Assembly (NCBI GenBank): GCA_037577475.1 | Contig: CM075203.1 | Span: forward strand, 20,683,397-20,747,396 | Reading direction: 5' to 3' | DNA: 64,000 bases | DNA from: Chaunax sp. Z400 | Taxonomy: Eukaryota; Chordata; Actinopteri; Lophiiformes; Chaunacidae | Shown: piece after piece, positions 11,492-24,850 of the stretch | How the letters are laid out: each line of letters begins with the position of its first letter | How positions within the stretch are numbered: the stretch's first letter is position 1 | Program-made: the position numbers and the translations under genes | Notes under the pieces: generated by a model | What the model was told of the DNA's origin: nothing | The model's input: the letters and a program-made list of their open reading frames with translations, nothing else | Database searches by the model: none

Positions 11492-14400
11492 GATGCAAAA
11501 CATAATTGTCTCTAATGAATGAATAGATGCAAAAAGTAAAGCACAGACTGAAGTTTAGCCTGTTCTGCCTGTAGTGACAATACTTTACCCTTACCCTGCA
11601 TAATAATTAATGTTGTGATTTAAACTGGGACGTTTCTCCTCAGAGTTAGGAAGGATTGCAATGTAAACACTTTAAGTCACAACAGATGAGTGTCACTTTA
11701 TGTTGTGTTAATTGTGAATACAAATACTTGAAACCTCAACCATGGTTGCATTAATTATTGCTATTAGTCTTCATCTGAAACGGTGTACTCTCTCCAGAGA
11801 GTCCCGAACAAAACTGAAGTCAGTTTAGTTTAATTAGTGTCATCATGGCAGAGACAGGGAAGAAGGAAGAAGCAGTTTGGCCTTGTTCTGGTGAAAGAAA
11901 CAAAAATGATTCAGATACTACAACCACAGGGGTTTGGTTCAGGCAAAACTGCAGGGACATGCCTCACGCCGTCTTCTCTCAAGGAGAGAATGGATAGTTT
12001 CCTGCAGGAACACATTCTGTTCATGCAAACCTACACACAATTATTCATATATAAACTCAAATGCAGAGGTGGAGGAACACCGGAGATGAAGACAGAATAC
12101 TAGACAGGGCACAAACGGACGGATGTCAATCTTTTTTCTTTCTTCTTCTCACAAGCCTCTTTTCAGAGCTCATCACCCCATCTCCTTCACTGTATTCCTC
12201 TGTGTCGGGTTTCTATCTCAGCCTGGAGTTCAGCTCTCTAATCACATGTCCACTGACGGGTGTGAGAACTCAAGATCATTCTGGAAACTGGAGGACTCTC
12301 TGCTGCTCTTTCAATGAGAGCAGACGACATCTCGATAAAAATAATAATAAATAGATTATAAAAAATATATGCATATATTCAGGGGTGCACATGCTATTTT
12401 TGGTCTGGTTCTCGAAGGAGCCCCTGAAGATGTTGCTTGGTGCTCAGTTTTTGCGCTGCATGAAGCAGACATGTTTTAGGTCTCTGTCATCACTTGTAGC
12501 CTCTTGAATTTGAATAGTAGGTAATAGCCTCCATATTTTTAACAGGCTCTTGTCTCCATGCAGATCATCTAATATTATGAAACGTCTCTTGTTTAATAAA
12601 AGCAATGCTATTCTCACCACTTATACTCTTTCATTGTTCTGTTCTTTCTGCCCCCTTTCTTTAAATGAAAGCTTAGTAACTTTACAATGGAGTCAGTAAA
12701 TGTCTCTCAGTACGGGACCATGTGATCAGCTGACTAAACGCAGTTATCAGTGATATGGGTGGTACACAGAATGTGCACAATGGAATCCCCGATCACCAGC
12801 AGCACAGCTCTGTCTGTGTAGACTGAAACCAACTTTGTCTTCCACTCATTCCATAAACCATTGAAAAGATGAAGAAGCCCATTTATTATGTCGCAGCTTC
12901 ATCAATTAAACCCTCCATTGTTAGACACAGAAACAATGTACACAGTGGTGGTACGCAAAAGAGCTTATTGTTGTAATACATACTGTGCATCGTTTATTTT
13001 GACCAGGCATAAATACCTGCACACTGCTTATGTGCAGCTCTAAGTTCCTTTAGTGCGCCTAGAGTAGTGAATATTGTTTTAGATATATTTTATGGAGAAG
13101 ATGACCAACCCTCTCCTTAAAATCATCTATCCATGGAAAACAAGAAAAATGAGATTTGCAGAAAGATCAAATATTAAAAGGCAGAAATGCTTTTTCATGA
13201 TTAATGTATGAGTTAAGTTTGAAAATGATAATGGACACAGGGACAAACAGACAGACGGACGTGCTGATGACTATACGCCCACGTCGTTTTTATGTTGGTG
13301 TGATAAGAATTGTGCTTTATAAAATTCCATAGTGAGTGTGAGTGTACTCCTCTGGGCGCGAGGCAATATTGAGTGAGGTTTGCTGTGAAATCCGTTAACA
13401 TGTGCCTCCGTGGCAGGGTCCAAACACTTGATTGATGAGAAAACAGCAGGGGATTTAATGCCTCTTCTACTGCTCCCTGATGCCAAAACTACCCAGCGTG
13501 TCAGCACCCAGGAAAATATGACTGCAAATTGAAACCATGGCAGAAACAAAATATATATAGCACTCTTGAACTTTCCCCAAATTCATTTTCGGGGGAAATA
13601 CAATTTGCAGGAAGCTTGCACTGCAAAAAAGAAATAGGTCTTGGTAGGGGGGTGCAACATGAAAATGAATGATTTTGAATCTGGGGGTTTGTGTGTGGAA
13701 CTGATTCCACAGCTTCGGGCCCCACTGGCACGCTGTGATGTGGCTGACACCTTCACAGACAAGTTTATTTAGCTCAGCAGTCTGAATTAAAACTCAGCTG
13801 GGCCTCTCTGTGCTGTTTACCTATTCAGAGGGGGCTGCCATTCTTAACGTGGGCAATGAAATGTGCAGATGAAGGAGGTATAGGAGAGCTTTTTTGATGA
13901 GGTGTTTTCCCCCTCTCTCATGACTCAAGAGGCTGATGGAGAGGTGTGCAGGCTCAAGTCCTCAGCCATCCTATCATTCTCAATCATAAAAAGAGATGTT
14001 TTCTGGGGCTTGCTAGATCCGCAGAGAATGGCCAGCCTTGATTGTATAATCCTTATCGGATTCTCTCAACTTATTCTCGCTATTTCATGCATTTTCCAAA
14101 GATCAGGCTGCATATGGTGCTGAAGGCAAGACGAATAGTGAGATTTTGAGAGAGGGAGAGCGTGTCAGGTGAAAGAGAGGAGGGTTAGATTGGAGGACTG
14201 CAAACATGGACTTATGGAGCAAAGGAGCTGGAAAGACATGCAGAGAGAGAAGGGCAGGATGGGAAAAGGTGGCGAGGCAGGCAGCAGATAGCTGACAGGT
14301 AAACAGGCCTGGCATGGGCTGGAATGAAGAAGTGCCCTCCAGTGGCTGCAACTTTGGAGAGAATAAATGCCAGTGTTCCAAACAGCCCAAACCAGTATTA

Positions 14401-15829
14401 ATCTCCCCGATAGCCTTCATGCCCGCCGTGCATTAGAGGAAAAAGCGTGCTAAGCCACAGAATCATTCAATCTTCACCACTCGCTCCCCGAGTGCTGCCT
14501 GCAAACAGCCAAGGCCCGGCACAATAAGGAATGATGGAGGAGCCGAGAGCACGAGCGGCACCATCCAGCGCACTGCTTTACATTTTAATCACATCAAATA
14601 ATGACACAGGTGGAAATCAGGTATGGGCAGGTGGAGGGGAAGCAATTAACAGTGACAGTGGAGAGAGGAGGGAGAAGGATAGAAAGAAAAGGTTTGGTCA
14701 TTTCAGCTTTACGGCGTATACATAAATGGCTTTCGATCAGATTGGAAGGTTTTTCATCATTTTTGTATTGTTTTAAGGATGGATGCACACAGAGTATTTG
14801 ATGGTATTGGAATTATGAAAGTGTTCAAAGACAGAGCAAAGAGGATTAGTGTTATCTGGTCCTGTTGAAAAATGACCTTATTGACTCACACCAAAGAGCC
14901 CCATTGGTCTGATGGAGGGCTCACCAAGGCATGAGGCCTGTATTCAAACTGAGAATTAAGCCCTAAAGTCCAAATTAACTCACTAGATTTTTCTAAAGAG
15001 CACAGAAAGGTTCCATCATCACCCAGACAGGGCTGTGGTTTTCAATCTAGATTTCCTGTTATGCAGGAATGATGAGGGCCGGAATCAGCCGGATATCTAG
15101 GTGGGTCTAATTATCCAGGTCCTGTGCCAAAGTCAAATGGAATCTTATGGAGTCAAATGGAAAATCTTATGCAGTGCTCGTTTTCTCCTGAATCCAGTCA
15201 TCAATCTTTTAATCTGCACTGAAGTGCAGTCAGGGCTTCTACCAGGCTCCTAACGCATGCTGCACTCTCAAGGTTTTACTCCTAAGTGTGACAAATGAAG
15301 AGTGGGACAGCGCTGCACACAGCACCTTGCAAACTGATGCACAGACAGTTGTGATGGTGAGACTACAAATGGACAGATGGAAGACCATAAAGGTTGAATG
15401 TTTCTCTGGTATTTTAAAATGATCACTTCCTCTATTCCTGAGAAAACCATGTTCTGCACCATAACTTTTCGCTCACATACATTAGATTTTGTGCTGACAC
15501 AAAATGAAGGTGTAAAAAGTACAGAAACTAACAATATCAAAACTCTGCATGGTGATAAGGTTGGGTATTCAGAGCAAGGAAGTGGCAGGAAGTGATTTGT
15601 CCATTTTAACAGGGGCATGGCCCAATTGGAAACTAAATTTGAAATGAAATTGGAAATTTAGAGGTAAATTTTGTCCATTTACAACCAGCTTTACATCATT
15701 ACGATGTTGGTAGAACAGTAAATGGATCATGTTAAACTTCTCTCCAATTGCCCTGTCAGTCTGACGTTTACCAGCTCTTAGGCCTTTTGACTATTTAAAG
15801 AGTATTTCCACATATTTATACTCCCTCCT
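11492..15829. other. Intronic sequence with candidate conserved non-coding stretches
   Basis: No gene is seen. A 20-bp imperfect tandem (AGTCAAATGGAATCTTATGG) lies at 15131-15172. 13690-14120 and 14400-14640 are repeat-poor and show TAAT/ATTA motifs, a pattern often seen in conserved non-coding elements. The 105-codon frame at 14103-14420 (minus) is not recognisable. Confidence 0.5.
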
Positions 15830-16620
15830 GCATGGACAAATATCCAAATCACATCACCAAACTAACATCCAGCTGTAATGAGGCAGTGCTGATCAAATAA
15901 GAGGGATCTGTTACTGCACTATTCCTTCACTCAAATGTTCAGAAACATTTTAATGTTCTTTTTAGCTGTAATAGTTTGTGAACAGGAAGTGTCCGCCATA
16001 TTGTTTCCTGCTTTGCTGAAACAGAGGCTGAAGATCAAACTGTAAAATTAGGAAATATTGATCACATATGAACCATGATCCTGGTTGTATTAGGAATGAT
16101 TGGAGCACTGTTAAGTTGTAATATGAGACTGTTTTTAGCTGCCATACTGTTTCCTGTTTCAAAATGGACAAACCAGAACTAAGCATTACCCAGCCACCAA
16201 CAGGAGCATTTATTGGTCTGGCTCAGTGCTGGTGCATTCTGGTTGTTGTAGGGTTTCAACTTTTTTACCTTCTTTTTTGCATCTGCCCTTAAACCCTCTG
16301 ACATCACCTACTGTCTCCTGGTGAATTCAGTTTACTGTTGATTTCGTAACTAAACTATGGTGAAAATGTTTAGCTGACAACCTTTTTTTTTTTTACTAAG
16401 ACAATATGATGACAAGACGACAGAGACAACATTAAACACTGTGATTACATCAACATGGAATACTATTGACAAAAAAGATGAGACTAAACTGTCAAGACTT
16501 TTGAGTGACTAAAAAATAGACTAAAATACTTCGATTCTAAAATGGCCAGACCTTTAGTCAACAAAAAAATCACTGTAAAAGGACTAAAAAGGACATCTGA
16601 CACAGGACTAAATTAATTAA
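15830..16620. repeat. Degraded dispersed repeat-like region
   Basis: TTTTAGCTG...GTTTCCTG is repeated in direct orientation at about 15961-16010 and 16134-16160. From 16380 to 16620 there are many short GACTAAA motifs. Both patterns resemble old interspersed repeats. Class unknown. Confidence 0.35.
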
Positions 16621-18410
16621 ACATATCTGAGAGAATTAACCCTTATTCAACACAAATTGCATCTGTATGAACAATCATACAAACATCATTGCTAAAAAAT
16701 AAACTCTGTACATCAGAGTTAAAAAAAAAATGGTCCCAGTGGTGTCTGTTTACTCCACAGCTTCAGGGGGGTTGATCAGTAAGAACTACAACAGAACCCA
16801 TCTCAGCCTGTCTGAGGAGTTTCTCACCCAGTAAAAATATTCATAATTCAGCTGAGAGTCTGAAGATGATGGCTTGTCTGAGTGAATGTTAAGAAGCTTT
16901 TCCTCCCTGACAAGAATTAAGATCTGAGGGAAACAGACTCTTCGAGGTTCGTCTGATTATTTTGGCATTAAATGAGTCCAATATATGTTAAAACTACAAC
17001 TCTAAAAACAAAGATTTCAACTTTGTCTAACTTTACTTGACAGTTGACTAGTGTAGGTGAAGTCATTAAGGAGTGAAGTACCAGGATTTGGCTTGGTTTT
17101 GCCCATAGCTACTGCTGTATCTGTCCTCTGCTGAAGAGCACAAGTCAGGATTGTCATTACTGCCAGTCACTGAGCTTGTTAGCACTGGGGTCAACAGCTA
17201 AGGGCTAACAGAGGGAGGAGGAGCGGTCAGAGAGGGGTGGAAGGTCAAAAGCTGAGGTTGAATACGAGAAGTCATAGGACTAACAGGAAGTTAGGTCAGA
17301 AACACACGGATCGATTGGATTCTGGGGTTTTTTCTCTGCCTTTCACTCCATGCATCTAAATCCAAACTACGTTTTCTCACAGTATCTGATAATACACAGA
17401 AAATGCACCATTTATTTAACTCTTCTGCCTATGCAGCTCACCGTGGAGGTGACTTCTTGTGCATCATCTCCCTACACCTCTCTCCACCCACATCTTTAAC
17501 CCCCAACCTGTAGAGCCCAACCCTGCTAAGAGCACAGCCTGGAAAGGGGAGGTTATCCAGAGGTGGATAGAGGCCAACATGGATAGTGAGAGGGCGGGAT
17601 GCTGGTAAAGGTCGCATTTGCCTGCCGCCCTGCTGCGTCATCAACCCCCTGTCTCTCTCATTAGCGCTGCACGCCGCAGAGCAGAGGCAGGGAAAGGTAA
17701 ACAGCTTGCCTTAAAGAATGCACTGAGCATCTAACCAGACAAGTCAACAGAGGGTTTTTATGCCCCGCTTTAGTCTGACAGAGCAGCATATGTTGTTTAC
17801 ATGCTAAATTAGCAGAATCTTGTGAATTTTGAAGACGGCTACAGTCTGCTGAGTCGCTACCGCAAGAAATCTGCAGCAGCAGCAGAGCAGGCCAAATGTC
17901 TGTGGCATCATGAGCTGAAGCACCACTGAGTTTGATGACTTTGGAGAAGTTGGAGAAGTAAATCTGTTCTGATTGAATTGATGCCAATTAGTAATGAGAA
18001 TGTTCTCCAGGGTGGAGCCTGGAGTCTGGTCTGAACCTTGTTATTCCTGAAAAGTAAACCAGATTTGGAAAGCAGATTTATCTTGTTGTTATCAATAGGA
18101 AATGTAAACATGATGACATCATCAGGTTGAATGAGCATTTCTTTAGGCTCAGTGACAAAGTTACATTGCTTGCTAGGACAGCTGCTATTTCTTAAAGTCA
18201 GTCGGTAGCATTACTGGGTTTCAATATGGTGCCTTTTATTGTTTATTTCTCCTTTTTTATATGTTTGAACACAGAAAACGAAAGTAACAAAATGTAGTTG
18301 GTGTAACTGACACCTAACTTTTAATTTGGAGAAACTGTATAAAAGATGTACAGTCAAAAAATGGAAAAGAAAAAAATACCTGCAGCACCCTTGGCATGTC
18401 CTTAAGGGAA
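16621..18410. other. Intronic sequence, no gene seen
   Basis: Repeat-poor sequence. CAGCAGCAGCAG at about 17873-17886 is a short triplet run. The frame at 17661-17987 (minus) has no family resemblance. Confidence 0.55.
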
Positions 18411-18890
18411 CCCTGGGTTCCACAGCAGCCATTTTTAGTAGGTGCTGCGCATTTATGTTTATTAGAGTGTTTTCACACAAACATCTGTCTGTTGAGAGAC
18501 AAAAGATAAGTCAGCTGAATATAAATACACATTACCTGCTCAACATCAAACAACAGGCAGACAAAGCTAGCAGCTAGCTGGTGAACACATAGCAACAATT
18601 GCTCATGGCTAATTATTTTTCTCAGGATTGGTGGAGACCAAAACAGATCTAAAAGGAAAGTGAATAAAGAATTCAAATTCACAAACTCAACATCAAAATA
18701 ATACTAATTTTGTCTGCATCTAATGAATGAATAAATGAATGAACGTCTAAATGTGTAAAAGCCTAAATAGCTTTTAAAGGTGATAGAACTGTATGTCAGA
18801 AGATGATTAATGACCGTCCAGGAGTCACACTGCTCCTCCTCACAGTGCTGTAGAAGTGGGGGTTAGCTTCCTTTACCCAGAGTGAGCTCA
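18411..18890 (+). repeat. Dispersed repeat, first copy of a pair
   Basis: Shares the exact 19-mer GGTGGAGACCAAAACAGAT (18630-18648) with 24815-24833 in the same orientation, with similar flanking content. This looks like a fragment of a fish interspersed repeat. No ends or coding domain are visible. Confidence 0.45.
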
Positions 18891-18984
18891 CATTTTAAGA
18901 TTTTGACAGTTTTCATTATCTAACTAGCAAAAGGACCTGATTAAAATGTGAATACTAGTGGTTCCAGGCCTAACCCAATGGACA

Positions 18985-19330
18985 CATTATGTGCATTGCC
19001 TCTACAATCCCACTGACGTTCGAGTTATTTAATTCACTAATGTTTCCCTGGACACCCCGGGCCCTGCAAGCGAGGCAGGTCTGCTGTGAAACCTCCATCT
19101 TAGGCTCATATTCAATTAGTTCTTCATGCAGTTTCTATCCTGCCATAATGGAAATTTTACAGTGGGATATGGGGCATCAGTATTCCACATTAAGATCAGT
19201 ACACTTGTCACAAGGAGTGCTTCTCAGCCGATTAAATAAGTTGCATGATATCTCCTGTAGCTCTGGGGGGGATCTTCGTAAAGCAGTCAAAGAGGGTGTT
19301 GTTGCACCCTGGAGACGATTAGGGATATGC
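18985..19330. promoter_or_regulatory. Candidate conserved non-coding element
   Basis: Repeat-free stretch rich in homeodomain-type cores, with segments such as TTATTTAATTCACTAATG and TCATATTCAATTAGTTC. A 151-codon open frame (18989-19444, plus) spans it, but its composition is not protein-like and no family is recognised. Conservation is inferred from texture only. Confidence 0.25.
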
Positions 19331-20649
19331 CAATGGTACTGCAGGATTTGTTCATTTCTATTGACACTCTACATTCAAACACAGTTTCTCCTCATTAAAA
19401 ACATTTCATCACATCAACATTTGTGCATCTTTTATGTTTTATAAGAATTTAAATACAAACATACACCATAATTAAATTAAAACGACAACTTTACAGGTCT
19501 CTAATTATCAGGTCCATGAGAATTTACAACACAATATTAGAGTCAATGGACAGAAAAGTAGAATTTCTATAAACCAAGACAGGTAAACTGTTGGGTTTTG
19601 CTGATCTGCAGACATGTCAACCCCATTGGATGCTCACCGTTAAGACTTGCAATCAAAAATCTGAGATTTTCCCCAAATCCTTATATTTTAAAATCCTTAA
19701 TTTAAAGCATTCCTGATGCTGCCACCTTCTCAGGCACAAATTGGGTGTAATTCTCCCTACTTTCCAAGGTATAATTAATCCTCCACATGTTTCTACCCAT
19801 TCAGGGTGAAACTGTCCTTTGTATTTGACCCTCTGTGTTGGCAAACTCATTGTTTGATTTTCCAAGTACTCATTCAAAGCCAGTCGTCTGTGAAACGACA
19901 CGTCCTGCCTGAGGAAGTACATCACTGCGCATGACCGAACGTAGTCTCGCATCAAGAGCGAGATCTATTAAATAATTCCCTGTTGTTTACCTTCACAATA
20001 TTTATTTATTTAGAACTATTTCTATGATCTTCTCACTCATTTCTATGATAAATAAATGTGTCTAAATCTATTGGATTTCCATTTGGACTTTGAAATGCAG
20101 AGAATCTGTAGGACTTACAGGCGGTCCCTAAAGGTTGACATGTATGCATCTGTGTTTTTATCATTGCTCATCATCTCCAAACAGGAAACTCTCCAATGGA
20201 CGTTCATACTGGTGTTGGCTGCAGTGCTAAGACATCTGTAGTGGCTGCGTAGCACAGCTGGCTAACTAACACTGCCAAGGCCAGAGGACTGATGGGAAGG
20301 AGACAAGAAGATCAGTTGAAGGTAGAGGACTAAGGTGACAGACTTCAGTAGATACTATTGCTGTAAGTGGAATGATTTTATACTTAACCTCCTGCTTGTT
20401 ACTTGAGTTCATTTGTAGCTTTAGCCCTCATGTCTTGGTCATTGACCAAAGTATTTACAGAGTTCTGGAAACTTAAGTGCAGCAAATTCAGAAGATTCAA
20501 ATGAACCAGTTTAACCAGCAGCTTTGATTACTGGAGCCCTGCATAAAGGACGCCTCCCTCAGGGACTCCAAGACACCATAACATTTACTATTGCTCCAAG
20601 AAAGTGGAAGACACGAAGAGGAAAATATCATTAAATAATGTGATGTTTA
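19331..20649. other. Intronic sequence, possible old repeat at 19600-19980
   Basis: 19600-19980 (AACCCCATTGGATGCTCACC through GAGCGAGATCTATTAAATAA) resembles a degraded interspersed repeat, unclassified. Its 100-codon minus frame (19653-19955) has no recognisable domain. The remainder is unique and non-coding. Confidence 0.4.
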
Positions 20650-20826
20650 GGGGTGATCTCTTTTCATTTGCTGTCAGAAATGACAATGTAGCAAACTGTT
20701 ATATTTAAGAAGCTAGAAACACTTTTATTTGAAAATGACTGAAACATCAATCAATTATCAGAATAGTTGGCAATGATTGGTTTCCACTGATTGATTAATC
20801 GATTAAATGATGCAGCTCTACGTTGG
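20650..20826. repeat. Old dispersed repeat fragment (ATCGATTAA-type)
   Basis: The segment ending TTGATTAATCGATTAAATGA...GCAGCTCTA (about 20783-20820) matches, from memory, the end of a widespread fish repeat. No terminal repeats are visible. Confidence 0.4.
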
Positions 20827-21826
20827 ATTTTTACTTTACAATGCTCAGAGACAAAGAAAATGAACGTTCAACTAAACAAGCAAAGGGAACAACATGTAGG
20901 ATTTTGATCATCTCTCAGTCAGCTGCAGGAAAAATAACTGCCTGGTAAATAAATGATTACAAATAAATCAATGCATCTGGATAATAATCTGAAAAGACCA
21001 CAGCTAACAGCAGAACAGGCTGCTGCCTGTTCTAGTTCTCTTTCTAGCTGGAGCTCCACCATCTTGTGTATTCCACAGCTAAACATAGCTCAAACAATGT
21101 GTGTAGGTTGACACTCTGCTCAGGAATAGTGAAAATATGGCTTTCCCACTTGACATTCAGGCTGTGTTATTCTGGGATCGACAACAGACATGACATACTG
21201 TGAACAGCTGCATCCTGCAAACAATACAGCAAAGAACTTACATTATTATACAAAGCAGCATATCTACGATCTCCTATGATAAACAGATGTTATGGGAAAA
21301 AGCATGCATTTTATGTAATATGAGCGTAGGTAAACCTCTATAACTGTTGCCCCATGTTGAAAGTCTTTATGACAGAACTGCAGCCTAGTGATAGAGGTAT
21401 TTCAGAGTATTGATCAAAAGAGGGATGAGACTGCGCTGAACTGTGCAATGCAGAGCTGACTTTATTACTGAGGAGAAGGAGTAAGAGAAAGGCAGAACTA
21501 AGCAAACATCAAGGAGCAGGGAACATCCCTGTGATCTTCAAACCTTCTTTCATTGAGGGAATGTATATACTGCAAACTGCTGACACTTCACTGCACAGAA
21601 AAAGAACTCTGTGCACATGAACCACAGCACAGAGAGCTAATGTCGGCATTTTGCCCACATTTTCTCACAGGTGAAATTAATTTCCTCTAAAAAAAAACCA
21701 TAGAGATGACTTCTTCTATCTTTTTATCACACCAAAAATGGCAAAGACAGAAATGAGGGAAAGAGAAATCCTGCACTGAAAGTAGAAACAAGAAGGAAAT
21801 TCACTTCTATTTTTGTTGCGTAAGGC
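20827..21826. other. Intronic sequence, no gene seen
   Basis: 21230-21430 has the mosaic look of an old interspersed repeat but no ends can be set. Nothing else was seen. Confidence 0.5.
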
Positions 21827-22545
21827 TTTAAAGGAACAGTTCACCCAGAAATGAAAGCACAGCCATTATCTAATCACCTCCATGCTAATGGCAATCAGGT
21901 AAGTCAACAAATGATTTCTGGAGCAAAACAGCATTGTAACATTATCCTGAACAACTGACGAAGACGGGGACTTATTTCAAGACATACAAAACAACTGAAA
22001 ACAAACATAAAATGACTCCATACAACTCGTCAGGCATAATCCAAGGCCCAAGATCCCAAACTGACTTCAGAAGAAGTTATTTAAAGCCTTTTAAAGTTGA
22101 AATTTTCACTGTAGCCTCTGAGCTAAAAAGCTTAGTGCACACCCCAGAGAGTGGGTGCACCAGCTTGACTGCGTGTACATGCAGGACCTGATGTGATCAG
22201 GAAAAGCTGCACAGAATGATCTCACCTGCTACCCTGAAGTTATGTCACACTCAAAGGAGAGAGATCCTCTGAAGCTGCAGCAACGAGTGTCTGTTTAAAA
22301 AGTGAATGTGTTTGAGAAAAGCTCATTGTCTCGTTGATCTCTTCTGGCAACATACACAGGTCATTTCAAGCTTATGTACATTCCTCAGACAGGTGTGCGC
22401 TAATGCTTTTAGCTTGGAGGGTAAAATGAAGAAATGAAGGGGTGTAAATAATGTCATTGTTATATCATTGTTTTTAGTTTGTTTGTTTGGTTTAAAATAA
22501 GTCGCCAGTCCTTTTCTCAGCATATTATGCACTAACAGCATCAGA
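21827..22545 (+). mobile_element. Non-autonomous DNA element, TTAAAGGAAC-type end
   Basis: It starts with TTTAAAGGAACAGTTCACCC at 21827-21846, a terminal sequence common in fish DNA transposons. The body (for example AACAAACATAAAATGACTCC near 21999, GTGTACATGCAGGACC near 22172, TAGCTTGGAGGGTAAAA near 22410) follows one known fish repeat throughout, as far as I recall it. The right terminal inverted repeat is missing or not recognisable, so the copy is probably truncated. No transposase is present. Confidence 0.6.
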
Positions 22546-24409
22546 AAAAGAAAAACGTAGAGCCACTACATGGGCCCAGAGATGAATAATCATTGTTTGG
22601 ATCCTTATTATCTCCCCATTCAGGGAAGTAAATTAACAGTAAAAAATACATTAGGCCTATAATAAACAATTGTTTACACTACATACAGTACATAATATTG
22701 TCAGTATAGTTATTCACTATATTAACAACACACATTTCAACTATAACAAAATCAAATATGACAATTGACAGAAGAACATAAAACGGTGATTTAACATGAA
22801 TACAGTAAAGACTTAGAGTGAAACAAAGTTCATTCAAAGTCATCATTTTTTATTATCTATGCTTTTTTGTGCTGCACAGGCTGGAATATCTTAAGTGAGT
22901 CCTACATTTCCCACAATGCTTCATTAAATCATGTCAGAAAGACGGTAAACTTCGTAAAGCCATTTGGAAATTTCCAACCTCTGGAAAACATACGTTCACA
23001 TGATCAACTAGAAAAACAATACGGATGCCCTGATGATTGGCCTTATCAATAGCCAATCACGTTCATATCAATTAAGTTGGAGTGGACTAGTGGGGAATAT
23101 CACTTATTACAGATGTATCTGCAAAAACTGAAATGCAGCTTCACTAATATATTAAGAATAGAAAAGATGTTAAGAACATACAATTGATTATGATGGGGTA
23201 AATCGGGTAAATCCAGGTGAGTCGGGAAAATCGGGGCAATGAATTTCCACGAACCAAAAAAAATCCAATCCAACCATCAGAGCTTGTTTTTTTCCCAATT
23301 TCCAATGTGTCATGAACGCAGCATCTGCATGTGACTTTGTGACTGTACTTTTCTGTGGTGTGACATGGAGTTTATTCATTTGAGATAATGTGATCCCACA
23401 TTATTGTATTTAAATAAAGTTGACAGACTTGACCTGATGTTTTACTTTATGTCTGATTTCAGGCCATCCAAGCAGGCAGCTTTTCGTCAAGCCTGGCATG
23501 ATTACTGAGCAGTAACTAATATAAGCTGACAGGACAGACAACCATAAAATTGAAGAGTAATATAACTTAAGATGTGATTGATATTAAAGCCAAAGTTATA
23601 CAGTTCATATTGTAAGTTGTGTATTGAGTTGGTACAAATGGGTCCTTCTTGTGGAAGAAAAGCAGTGTGTAGAAAAAGAAAGAGACAGAAACTGAGCCAT
23701 AGAGACAGAGAAGTGAAGCTGAAGGATGGGGGGTGCAGGCCAACCAAGGACAGGAGCTGGATCAGGACAGGCCTACAGATTTCAGACAGGTACGAGTCTA
23801 CACGCACATAATTAGCAGCAGGATCACGTCCAGCCAGAGGCCCCTTGCTCTTTCTCTGACCCCGTCCTTCACCTCCCCTGGCCTGCAGATTGAAAGCTAA
23901 CAGGCTATGTTCAGACACACACAGGGGTTTGCAGGTTTCATTCACACACACACGTTCATGCAGAAACACACTGAGGAGTGAGTGTTAAGCTCAGCTCCGA
24001 AGTACTTGATGGGAGTGAGACAGTCCTGCTAGACAGGATAGGCTTGGCTATCGATTGTGAGTTTGCTCTTCAGCTGCAGGCGAGGAATAAAAAAAGTCAT
24101 GCCTCAAACACCTGGATTTTATCTCACATCATGCTGTGATGTTGCTCCAAGTTTAATTAAACTGCTTTCACTTCATAGGAATTATTTAAAGATATATGTT
24201 GCATTTCTCGCATTAAAATGTATAAAAACACCTAATATTTTGTTGTTGTGTACTTACTTTAAACTAAATGTTTCTAACAATGTTTTTTAACCAGAAAAAT
24301 CTGGAATTTTATTCAAGGTAATGTTTCATTTGGTCACCTTTCCTTTCTACTCTTCTACTTGGTGGTTGAAGACAAGTGCCACGATGCCACACTATACATT
24401 TATATATTT

Positions 24410-24415
<6 letters not shown>
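22546..24415. other. Intronic sequence, no gene seen
   Basis: A perfect 8-bp inverted repeat TGATTGGC/GCCAATCA with a 10-base loop is at 23034-23059 (CCAAT-box-like). The 155-codon minus frame at 23502-23969 is low-complexity and not a recognisable protein. Confidence 0.55.

Positions 24416-24454
<39 letters not shown>
24416..24454. repeat. (TA)n microsatellite
   Basis: An uninterrupted 39-bp TA run, followed by an AT-rich flank. Confidence 0.98.
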
Positions 24455-24457
<3 letters not shown>

Positions 24458-24539
24458 AAAAATGTATTTAAAGATACCACTAGTGGCAGCAGCTGTGTGT
24501 TTAAGTTAAGAACGACAGTTTAGGGTGTGGTCAGTACAC

Positions 24540-24850
24540 ACTGAGATCACTGTAACTTGTTTTTATTTATTTATGTGGCATTAGTTTACAAAACCAGACT
24601 CATCTCCATTCAAGGACCAGTAGTGACATGAAATATGAATATTATGAAGGTATTTTTAGTAAATTTCATCAGTCTCATCCGTATTCGTGAGCTCTCTGAA
24701 AATGGACCTAAAGACATACTAAGTGAACGCTCCTTCCATCTCCGTCTCCATCTTTAACGTAGAGCATAAATGGACCTTTAGCTGTACGAGACCCAGACAT
24801 TTCTCTAAGGAGAAGGTGGAGACCAAAACAGATGTAAGTAGAACTATTGT
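24540..24850 (+). repeat. Dispersed repeat, second copy of a pair
   Basis: Contains the 19-mer GGTGGAGACCAAAACAGAT (24815-24833) shared with 18630-18648, preceded by AACTCATCTCC-type and GCTCCTTCCATCTCCGTC segments typical of a fish interspersed repeat. No coding potential. Confidence 0.45.

Noticed and set aside
23034..23059. CCAAT-type palindrome TGATTGGC...GCCAATCA as a promoter
   Set aside because: An isolated 8-bp inverted repeat with no nearby exon, TATA box or CpG island.
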